Shown in pieces: positions 1 through 5,228 of a stretch of 5,228 nucleotides of DNA (its first letter is position 1; every line of letters begins with the position of its first letter). The translations under genes and the position numbers were made by a program. The notes under the pieces were generated by a model that ran no database searches, had not been told where the DNA came from, and worked only from the letters and a program-made list of their open reading frames with translations. Source of the stretch: Betaproteobacteria bacterium (GTDB lineage Bacteria > Pseudomonadota > Gammaproteobacteria > Burkholderiales > SG8-41); assembly GCA_025353085.1 (NCBI GenBank), contig JANXRI010000066.1:1-5228 (forward strand), read 5' to 3'.

Positions 1-1
1 G

Positions 2-76
2 TTGATTTATAAGATGGACGACGGCTATCTCGCCGCATCCGAGCGGCGCACCGATGGGCAGGCCGTTGGTTTTTAG
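2..76 (+). CDS. 3' end of a second gamma-glutamyltransferase copy (partial)
   Basis: This frame is open from the window edge and reads LIYKMDDGYLAASERR, then TDGQAVGF and a TAG stop. These 24 residues are identical to residues 506-529 of the complete GGT encoded on the opposite strand at 217-1806. Base 1 also fits as the last base of the preceding Gln codon. At DNA level the copies differ at only two places, position 64 (GCC against GCT, Ala) and position 70 (GGT against GGA, Gly), and both changes are silent. The fragment could be the tail of a full second gene converging on the first, or a short inverted duplication of the 3' end only; the window does not reach far enough to tell. Silent-only differences hint that both copies were under protein-level selection, but two changes are too few to prove it. 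Confidence 0.6.
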   Translation: MIYKMDDGYLAASERRTDGQAVGF

Positions 77-216
77 TGATTCGGTGATTGGTAATTGCGT
101 GATTGGTGATTGAGTGATTGAGTGATTGAGTGATTGAGCACAGCCTTAATCACTCAATCACCCAATCACCCAATCACCGAATCACCGAATCACCGAATCA
201 CCCAACTGCTCAATCA
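77..216. repeat. Octamer repeat array (TGATTNNG), inverted about its centre
   Basis: Reading left to right, the first half consists of TGATTCGG, TGATTGG, TAATTGCG, TGATTGG and then four copies of TGATTGAG (77-138), with two units shortened to 7 bp. A non-repeat centre CACAGCCTT follows (139-147). The second half has nine units in inverted orientation: AATCACTC, two AATCACCC, three AATCACCG, AATCACCC, a degenerate AACTGCTC, and a last AATCAC that runs into the GGT stop codon at 217-219. On both sides the array begins directly at the TAG stop, which forms the trinucleotide before the first TGATT. The trinucleotide between TGATT blocks varies mainly among GAG, GGG and CGG. Any reading frame through the array gives a peptide with period eight of the NHxITxSP type, which should not be taken as a gene. 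Confidence 0.93.
122..161. other. Hairpin at the centre of the octamer array, between convergent stops
   Basis: GTGATTGAGTGATT (122-135) pairs perfectly with AATCACTCAATCAC (148-161) across a 12-base loop. The pairing can continue outward with interruptions because the flanking units are repeats. The hairpin lies between two convergent GGT 3' ends, so a role in ending transcription or stabilising mRNA 3' ends in both directions is possible. There is no T-run after either arm and the stem is AT-rich rather than GC-rich, so it is not a standard intrinsic terminator. Confidence 0.6.
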
Positions 217-1806
217 CTAAAATCCAACAGCCTGCCCATCGGTGCGCCGCTCGGATGCGGCGAGATAGCCGTCGTCCATCTTATAAATCAACTGCGCGCG
301 CCCGAAGTCCGTGCTCCAGCGGTCGGCCTGTGTGATGTTATGACCGCGGCGGTTGAGTTCAGCAATCACGGCGGGGTCGACGCCTTGCTCGATGCCGAGC
401 GAAAGTCCGGTATCAATGCGCCAGCGCGGCGCGTCGGCTGCGGCCTGCGGGTTCTGGCCGTGATCGGCGAAGCGCACCATCACCTGCGAATGCCCCTGCG
501 CCTGCATCGAGCCGCCCATCACGCCGTAGCTCATCACGGGCTGCCCATCTTTAGTCACGAACGCCGGGATGATCGTTTGAAACGGGCGCTTGCGAGGTCC
601 GACTTCATTCGCATGGCCAGGTTTCAACACGAACCCATAGCCGCGATTCTGCAAGCTGATGCCGGTCCCATTGACGACCACGCCTGAACCGAAGCCTGCG
701 TAGTTCGACTGAATATACGAGACCATCATGCCGGACGCATCGGCGGCAGTGAGATAGACCGTGCCACCGGTCGGCGGCGTACCGAAGTTGGGATCCTGCG
801 CTTTCTTCATGTCGATCGACTTGGCGCGGCTCGCGAGGTACGCGCGATCCAGCATCTGCGCGGGCGTCACCCGCATCGTCGCCGGATCGGACACGTATTC
901 GTAAATATCGGCGAACGCGAGTTTCATGGCTTCGAGCTGGACATGCAGGCTGTCGGCGGAATCAACCGGCAACGCGCCCATGTCGATGTTTTCGAGTATG
1001 CCGAGCGAAATCAGCGCGCCGATGCCTTGGCCGTTCGGCGGAATTTCATGCAGCGTGTAGCCACGATAATTCTGGCCGATGGGCTCGACCCAGTCGACTT
1101 GATGTGCAGCGAGATCGGCCATCGTCATGGCGCCGCCGTGTTGCTTCGCGTGAGCGACCATTTTTTCGGCGAGATCGCCTTGGTAAAACGATTTCCCCTT
1201 GGTTTCCGCGATGCGCTGAAGGGTGCGTGCCTGATCGGCAAACGTAAACAATTCGCCGGGCAATGGCGCGCGTCCGTTGGGCATGAACGCTTCCGCATAG
1301 CCTGGCATCGACTTGAGCTCGGGCAGTTGCTTGTCCCACAGCCGCGCAATCGTCGGCGTCACCATGAAGCCGCGCGATGCGTACTCGATCGCCGGCTCAA
1401 ACAAATCCGCGAACGGCAGTTTGCCGTACTTGCGTGAGAGTTCGACCCATGCGGCGACTGCGCCGGGTACCGTCACGGAATCCCAGCCGCGTTGCGGCAT
1501 CGCAGTGAGCCCTTTGAAACGCTCGGGCGTCCACGCGGCAGGCGATCGGCCGGATGCGTTGAGGCCTTGCAGTTTTTTGCCGTCCCACAAAATTGCGAAT
1601 GCGTCGGAGCCGATGCCATTGCTGGTCGGCTCCAATACTGTTAGCGAGATCGCGGTCGCCAGCACTGCATCGACCGCGCTGCCACCCTTTAACATCATGC
1701 GCAAGCCCGCCTGCGCAGCCAGCGGTTGCGAAGTCGCAACGCAATTTCGAGCCAGCACAGGCATGCGCTGGGATGGATACGGAAACTGCCAGTCAAATGG
1801 TTTCAT
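217..1806 (-). CDS. ggt: Gamma-glutamyltransferase-family protein (cytoplasmic, acylase-like branch)
   Basis: This 529-aa Ntn-hydrolase is of usual length for the family. Such proteins cut themselves into a large and a small subunit, and the new N-terminal threonine is the nucleophile. Here that residue is most likely Thr349 in GGTVYLTAAD, giving a small subunit of about 181 residues. Other family marks are GGSAVDAVLA (41-50), EPTSNGIGSDAF (59-70), GFGSG (371-375) and VMGGSMQAQGH (429-439). No signal peptide is visible, so a cytoplasmic location is expected, unlike periplasmic E. coli GGT. Aligned by eye, E. coli Arg114, Asp433, Ser462 and Ser463 fall on Ser85, Gly391, Gln410 and Thr411. The classical glutamyl-binding set is therefore absent, as in YwrD-like and cephalosporin-acylase-like members, and glutathione may not be the substrate. 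The ATG at 1804-1806 is supported by AGGAA nine bases upstream. The gene is transcribed away from the transporter gene, and its 3' end is duplicated in inverse at 1-76. Confidence 0.93.
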   Translation of the reverse strand: MKPFDWQFPYPSQRMPVLARNCVATSQPLAAQAGLRMMLKGGSAVDAVLATAISLTVLEPTSNGIGSDAFAILWDGKKLQGLNASGRSPAAWTPERFKGLTAMPQRGWDSVTVPGAVAAWVELSRKYGKLPFADLFEPAIEYASRGFMVTPTIARLWDKQLPELKSMPGYAEAFMPNGRAPLPGELFTFADQARTLQRIAETKGKSFYQGDLAEKMVAHAKQHGGAMTMADLAAHQVDWVEPIGQNYRGYTLHEIPPNGQGIGALISLGILENIDMGALPVDSADSLHVQLEAMKLAFADIYEYVSDPATMRVTPAQMLDRAYLASRAKSIDMKKAQDPNFGTPPTGGTVYLTAADASGMMVSYIQSNYAGFGSGVVVNGTGISLQNRGYGFVLKPGHANEVGPRKRPFQTIIPAFVTKDGQPVMSYGVMGGSMQAQGHSQVMVRFADHGQNPQAAADAPRWRIDTGLSLGIEQGVDPAVIAELNRRGHNITQADRWSTDFGRAQLIYKMDDGYLAASERRTDGQAVGF

Positions 1807-1815
1807 GCGCGTGGA

Positions 1816-1820
1816 TTCCT
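1816..1820 (-). promoter_or_regulatory. Ribosome binding site of the GGT gene
   Basis: On the - strand the sequence reads AGGAA followed by nine bases and the ATG at 1806-1804. It supports the chosen start and the lack of an N-terminal signal peptide. Confidence 0.6.
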
Positions 1821-1845
1821 GAATTCAATAACGGAAAAAACCGCA

Positions 1846-1872
1846 TGATACTCGACACGGTGTCACAAATCA
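1846..1872. promoter_or_regulatory. Palindromic operator candidate upstream of the GGT gene
   Basis: A perfect 11-base palindrome GACACGGTGTC (1854-1864) is flanked symmetrically, four bases out on each side, by TGAT (1846-1849) and ATCA (1869-1872). This gives a 27-bp dyad centred on 1859. It begins 39 bp upstream of the GGT start codon. It overlaps a possible - strand -10 box, TATCAT at 1845-1850, whose -35 partner (GTGATT) is poor. The placement would suit a repressor or activator site for the GGT gene, but I do not recognise the motif as that of a known regulator. Confidence 0.35.
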
Positions 1873-1950
1873 CTTCGCGGCGGCGCTGATCAACTCGGAC
1901 GCGGCAACGCGATGTTCCTGTTTGCGAGGCAGGTAATGCTGCAGGCGCGG

Positions 1951-1979
1951 TTGTAATCCTCGGTGCGAGTAGGGATAAT
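1951..1979 (+). promoter_or_regulatory. Sigma70-type promoter for the transporter gene
   Basis: TTGTAA (1951-1956; four of six to TTGACA) and GATAAT (1974-1979; five of six to TATAAT) are separated by the ideal 17 bases. Transcription would start near 1986 and leave a leader of about 40 bases before the start at 2028. A second AT-rich stretch, TATAAA at 2011-2016, has no good -35 box at the right distance. Confidence 0.55.
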
Positions 1980-2027
1980 CGACGCCACTTCGAACGTCTG
2001 GCCAAAAAAATATAAAGATGCACGGGG

Positions 2028-4682
2028 ATGGCTAAGTTGTTGATGGTAAAAAAGGCGGAATGGCCGCGGCTTGGCTATTTCTTCTGCCTTTTTCTGGTGA
2101 TCAGCGCCGGGCTCGCCATCGGCCGCGGTACCGCCGACGCATTGTTCCTAAAACGTTTCGGCATTCAGTATCTGCCCTACATGTACTTGGGTCTTGGCGT
2201 CCTGATGGCGACGGTCAGCACCGTGTATGCCGCATATGCCGATCGGCTCGCGCCCGAGCGCACGTTTTACATTTTGCTAAGCGCGCTGGCGGTCATGCTC
2301 GTGGGCAACTGGTATCTGATGCTCGCCAATGTAGACAGTGTCGCGTATCCGCTTTATTACCTGCTGTTCGAGATCAGTTCCGAGCTGCTGATCATGCATG
2401 CGTCGCTGTACTTCAGTGCAAACTTCGATAACGAACAAAGCAAACGCCTGCTGCCGATGACCATGGCCGGACTCCAACTCGGCGAAGTGGCGGGCGGCGT
2501 GATACTGACGATGTCGACATTGATCGGCGTGCAGGGGTTGGTGCTCGTATGGAGCGGGCTCGCCGCGATCGCGGTCATCATCGTTGTGACGCGGCATCGC
2601 TCGGTGGGTGTGTCGCCGTTTTTTGCGCCGGGACGCCGTGGCGGGGGCCTGCGCCGCACAATCGAGCAGGTCACGCAGGGACTCAAGTTCGCCCGCCGCT
2701 CCAGGTTGCTGCTGCATTCCTCGCTCGCGGTGTTTTTCATGGTGGTTGCGCTGAACTGCCTCGGCTACGCGGCGTTCGCGGTATACAACGTAAACTTTAA
2801 AAGCGAAGCCGAATTGAGTGTGCTGTTCGGCGTGCTGACTATCGTATCGAGCGCCGTCACGGTACTCGTGCAGATTTTCTTTTCGAGTAAGGTCATCAAC
2901 CTCTTCGGCGTGCGCGCGATCAATCTCGTGTTTCCATCCACGACACTGATGTGCTTTGCCGGCATGATTACTTTTTTTAACGTGCCGGCCGCGCTGACCA
3001 GCACCCTGAATCGACGCGTCCTGTTGCCGTCTATGCGCAACCCGTCGCGGTCGCTGCTGTTCGACGCGCTGCCCGATTACATGCAGGGCAGGGCGCGCGC
3101 CTTGTCGCTCATGCTGGTCTTGCCATGCGGTTATATATTCGTAGGTCTCGTCCTCCAGCTTTTAAAAAAATGGCATGCGCCGTATTCGTATCTGACCGCG
3201 GGCGTCATCGCGTGCGCGCTGTATTTGTATTTCAGCATCAAGACCAATCGCGCGTACGTCGAAGCATTGCTCTCGACGCTGAAGGAACGCCTGTTTCTGC
3301 CGAGCGAGGGCCTGGGCACCATGAACACTGCCGCCGATCCGGAACTGTTTGCGCGGCTGGTCGAAGGCGTCAAGCATCAAGACGACCAGATTTGCCTCAC
3401 TTATGCGCGCATGCTGGCCAATACTTTTCCGGAGAAGGCGGCCGATATTATTTTCGAACGCATGCAGCATGCGAGCGCACCGGTGTGCGACCAGTTGGTG
3501 CGCATGATCGGACCGAAGCTGCCTGAAGAGCTTCTCTACCGGCTCGAGGCAACACGTGAACGCGGGGATGCGCACGAGCGCGCGACCGTGCTGGCGACGC
3601 GCTTCGAAGCCAAAGACCCGCGCATGCAGGATCAAGTCGAGACCTGCCTCGAGTCGGACAATCCGCGGCTGGTTGCCTGCGGCGTCCTGGGCGTGATGAG
3701 TTATGGCCGCGATGATTTGCGCGAGCGTGCGATCGAATGCTGGCGCGGGCTGCTCGCCGGTTCGCTCACTTCGTCGCTTTATGCCGGGCTCCACCTCGGA
3801 CAGCGCGTTCCGATGCCGGCGCCGTTTCTGCCGATTTTGTGCTGCCTGCTTGAGCATCCCGATGATAGCGTAAAAAAATCGGCGCTCGCGGCGTTGATGC
3901 AGGGCGAGTTCGCTGCGGATGCAAGGCTGACCGGGCTCCTCGAAATGCTCGTGAAGTCGCCCGATCAGCAGATGCGCAGGGCGTCTATTTCATGTTACTG
4001 CCTGCTGCCGGCGGCGGACCGCGAGCGTCTCGCCTTCGCTGCCTTGACCGATCGCCACCCTGACGTTGTCGACGCGGCGCTGGGCGTTCTCGAGGAATGC
4101 GTCGAAGACTTGCCGGCACGGCTTTTCAAGTGGCTCAACGATTCCAGCGCGCCGCCGCGTCAGCAACAACAGGTTCTATGCTACTTGTCGCGCCAGGGTG
4201 TGCCGCGCCAGCCGTTCGAGGAATTCGCCGGCCGCCGATTGAACGACGCGGCGCAGATGGCGCAGGCGTTGCGCGTGCTCGAGGACGATGTCGCACGCAG
4301 CGATGCGGGGTGGACTTTGGTGAAGATCGTGCTCGCCGAGCGCTTTACGCAAATGCTCGAAGTCGCGCTGCTCGCGATGGAAAATCTGGGCGACAGCCAC
4401 AGTATTCGCATCGTTTACATAGCGCTGAAAAGCAAGGATAAGCGGCAGGTCGCGCGCGCGCGCGAGGCGCTTACCAATATCGCCAGTAGCGATTTGGGCG
4501 CCAAGCTCGGACAATTGTTGATGATCGCCGGCGATCGCGATGCGGTCGTCGACACCATACCAGGCGCCGTTGCATTCAAAAGCGCCGCCGATGCGCTTCG
4601 CTGGTGCGCCAATCATGTAGACTACTGGCTTTACGAATGCGCCCAACACGCGCTGCAAGCCGAACTCTCGCAACGGCGCTAA
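2028..4682 (+). CDS. NTT/MFS-like transporter fused to a C-terminal HEAT-repeat domain
   Basis: This 884-aa protein has two parts. Residues 1-410 form an integral membrane domain with about 11-12 hydrophobic segments, near 15-34, 48-70, 79-99, 106-130, 147-167, 169-188, 228-252, 262-288, 297-318, 358-378 and 386-403. Early AIGRGTADALFLKRFG and the later NPSRSLLFDALP...RGRARALS-type loop (338-360; GRARALS at 354-360) resemble MFS proteins related to nucleotide (ATP/ADP) translocases. Residues from about 430 to 830 are soluble and alpha-helical, with HEAT-like units such as LLEHPDDSVKKSALAALM (607-624), similar ones near 536-560, 638-660 and 668-690, and less regular ones between. Nucleotide transport is only a family-level guess. 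The start at 2028 has a weak ribosome site (AAAGA nine bases upstream); Met6 at 2043 is an alternative. An ATG at 2018 opens a five-codon frame (MHGDG) whose stop overlaps this start. A cNMP-binding protein gene follows in the same direction. Confidence 0.8.
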   Translation: MAKLLMVKKAEWPRLGYFFCLFLVISAGLAIGRGTADALFLKRFGIQYLPYMYLGLGVLMATVSTVYAAYADRLAPERTFYILLSALAVMLVGNWYLMLANVDSVAYPLYYLLFEISSELLIMHASLYFSANFDNEQSKRLLPMTMAGLQLGEVAGGVILTMSTLIGVQGLVLVWSGLAAIAVIIVVTRHRSVGVSPFFAPGRRGGGLRRTIEQVTQGLKFARRSRLLLHSSLAVFFMVVALNCLGYAAFAVYNVNFKSEAELSVLFGVLTIVSSAVTVLVQIFFSSKVINLFGVRAINLVFPSTTLMCFAGMITFFNVPAALTSTLNRRVLLPSMRNPSRSLLFDALPDYMQGRARALSLMLVLPCGYIFVGLVLQLLKKWHAPYSYLTAGVIACALYLYFSIKTNRAYVEALLSTLKERLFLPSEGLGTMNTAADPELFARLVEGVKHQDDQICLTYARMLANTFPEKAADIIFERMQHASAPVCDQLVRMIGPKLPEELLYRLEATRERGDAHERATVLATRFEAKDPRMQDQVETCLESDNPRLVACGVLGVMSYGRDDLRERAIECWRGLLAGSLTSSLYAGLHLGQRVPMPAPFLPILCCLLEHPDDSVKKSALAALMQGEFAADARLTGLLEMLVKSPDQQMRRASISCYCLLPAADRERLAFAALTDRHPDVVDAALGVLEECVEDLPARLFKWLNDSSAPPRQQQQVLCYLSRQGVPRQPFEEFAGRRLNDAAQMAQALRVLEDDVARSDAGWTLVKIVLAERFTQMLEVALLAMENLGDSHSIRIVYIALKSKDKRQVARAREALTNIASSDLGAKLGQLLMIAGDRDAVVDTIPGAVAFKSAADALRWCANHVDYWLYECAQHALQAELSQRR

Positions 4683-4756
4683 AAATAAAATGCGCGCGAC
4701 AGACCTGAACGCAAAACGTGCGGATCGTGCGACAAGGGCCGCGCGAGCGGCTGGAT

Positions 4757-4764
4757 AGGCAGGG
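4757..4764 (+). promoter_or_regulatory. Ribosome binding site of the cNMP-binding protein gene
   Basis: AGGCAGGG directly precedes the ATG at 4765. The first AGG is five bases from the start codon, which supports this start over later methionines. Confidence 0.5.
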
Positions 4765-5228
4765 ATGGCCGATTTTTTCGATCGTATCGTCATACTGAAG
4801 CGCACGCCCATCTTCTCGGAAGTCGCGACCGACGATCTGCGCGTGGTCGTCGAGGAGATGGAAGAGGAAGCGTATTTCAAAGGCGAGCGCGTGTTCGAGA
4901 TTAACGATCCGAGCGACCGGATGTATATCGTGCTTACGGGCAAGATCGGCATCTCAATCAGTCCCGACCCCAAAGTCGAAGACTATGTGAGCATCGTGGA
5001 AGAGGGCGGCTGCTTCGGCGAGATGGGCCCGCTTGACGGCTCGCCGCGTTCGGGCACCGCGCACGTGATCGAGGATTCGCAACTGCTCTACCTCGGTAAG
5101 TTGAAATTGCACGGTTTGATCGCGAGCTATCCCGAACTTTCGTTTGGTCTTTTGCACGGCATGAGCACGCGGGTGCGCGAAACGAGCGAGAAGCTGCTCA
5201 ATGCGCGTTCCGGTGACCAGAGGCGCAA
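4765..5228 (+). CDS. Stand-alone cyclic-nucleotide-binding-domain protein (3' end cut by window)
   Basis: The 154 complete codons seen are open to the window edge. They begin MADFFDRIVILKRTPIFSEV and follow the Crp/cNMP beta-barrel pattern: a helical start with TPIFSEVATDDL (14-25), FKGERVFEIND (38-48), MYIVLTGKIGIS (53-64) and the phosphate-binding cassette FGEMGPLDGSPRSGTA (84-99). Glu86 and Arg95-Ser96 correspond to E. coli CRP Glu72 and Arg82-Ser83, so binding of a cyclic nucleotide or a related ligand is plausible. After the barrel comes a helix (about 132-147) and a polar tail. No helix-turn-helix DNA-binding domain has started where CRP would have one, so this looks like a stand-alone sensor rather than a transcription factor, though the missing 3' end could change that. 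It lies 82 bp behind the transporter-HEAT gene, same strand and with no clear terminator between, so co-transcription and functional partnership are likely. Confidence 0.85.
   Translation, partial: MADFFDRIVILKRTPIFSEVATDDLRVVVEEMEEEAYFKGERVFEINDPSDRMYIVLTGKIGISISPDPKVEDYVSIVEEGGCFGEMGPLDGSPRSGTAHVIEDSQLLYLGKLKLHGLIASYPELSFGLLHGMSTRVRETSEKLLNARSGDQRR

Larger units (their letters stand above)
1..292. repeat. Large imperfect inverted repeat with GGT 3' ends as outer arms
   Basis: Bases 1-76 are the reverse complement of 217-292 at 74 of 76 positions, with the first 63 bases exact. Mismatches are at 64/229 and 70/223. The inner 140 bp is also inverted-repeat-like because it is made of the same octamer in opposite orientations, but the two inner arms differ in length and unit order (59 bp on the left, 69 bp on the right). 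The centre of symmetry of the outer arms is near 146.5 and that of the inner hairpin near 141.5. That offset shows the structure is not a simple mirror of one molecule. Confidence 0.9.

Noticed and set aside
77..216. CRISPR array
   Set aside because: Units are 8 bp with no unique spacers and they reverse orientation in the middle, so this is a simple repeat and not a CRISPR locus.
130..687. A 185-codon open frame on the + strand starting in the octamer array
   Set aside because: It starts in repeat-derived sequence of period eight and then runs antisense through the well-supported GGT gene. It has no ribosome site and no recognisable domain.
1793..2023. A 76-codon open frame on the - strand across the divergent intergenic region
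   Set aside because: It overlaps the GGT start and the promoter for the transporter gene, has no ribosome site and shows no recognisable protein features.
2968..2980. A seven-T run in the transporter gene as a possible frameshift site
   Set aside because: The frame is intact on both sides (Ile-Thr-Phe-Phe-Asn) and the protein continues with family-like sequence, so there is no sign of a broken or shifted gene.
4451..4464. Seven CG dinucleotides in a row, a possible Z-DNA tract
   Set aside because: It lies inside the HEAT-domain coding frame (Val-Ala-Arg-Ala-Arg) and is explained by Ala/Arg codons in a GC-rich genome.
4690..4758. A 22-codon frame rich in Ala and Arg between the transporter and cNMP genes, ending six bases before the cNMP start
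   Set aside because: Its position would suit a coupling leader peptide, but it has no ribosome site. Its composition is what GC-rich sequence gives by chance.
4176..4973. A 265-codon open frame on the - strand over the end of the transporter gene and the start of the cNMP gene
   Set aside because: It is antisense to two well-supported genes and shows no family motifs; long antisense frames are common in GC-rich DNA.

Overview
The window has about 5.2 kb of GC-rich sequence in proteobacterial style. Codon use, the type of gamma-glutamyltransferase and the transporter/cNMP pair fit a betaproteobacterium best, but that is an inference with moderate to low confidence. It holds three genes of substance, a short fragment of a fourth, and one striking repeat structure. 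Both ends are cut inside genes, so this could be a whole short contig, and the left end lies inside an inverted repeat.

Left end (1-292): the first 76 bases encode, on the + strand, the last 24 residues and stop of a gamma-glutamyltransferase (GGT). The same residues are encoded on the - strand at 217-292, where they end the complete GGT gene in this window. The two copies match at 74 of 76 positions and both differences are silent. The two stop codons face each other across about 140 bp made almost wholly of an 8-bp repeat (TGATT plus NNG), in one orientation on the left and the opposite on the right, around a 9-bp non-repeat centre.

Middle (217-2027): the complete GGT-family gene (529 aa) runs leftward. 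It keeps the autoprocessing threonine and the Gly-Gly motif but lacks the residues that E. coli GGT uses to hold the gamma-glutamyl group. It looks like the cytoplasmic, acylase-like branch of the family. A 221-bp intergenic region separates it from the divergent rightward genes. That region holds a good sigma70-type promoter facing right and a palindrome close to the GGT start.

Right part (2028-5228): an 884-aa membrane protein has an N-terminal multi-spanning transporter domain, resembling nucleotide (ATP/ADP) translocase-like MFS proteins, fused to a long C-terminal HEAT-repeat domain. It is followed after 82 bp by a small protein with a cyclic-nucleotide-binding fold, cut by the window end. 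The two probably form one operon. A reasonable hypothesis is a transporter whose large cytosolic helical-repeat domain works with a nucleotide-sensing partner; the substrate cannot be told from sequence alone.
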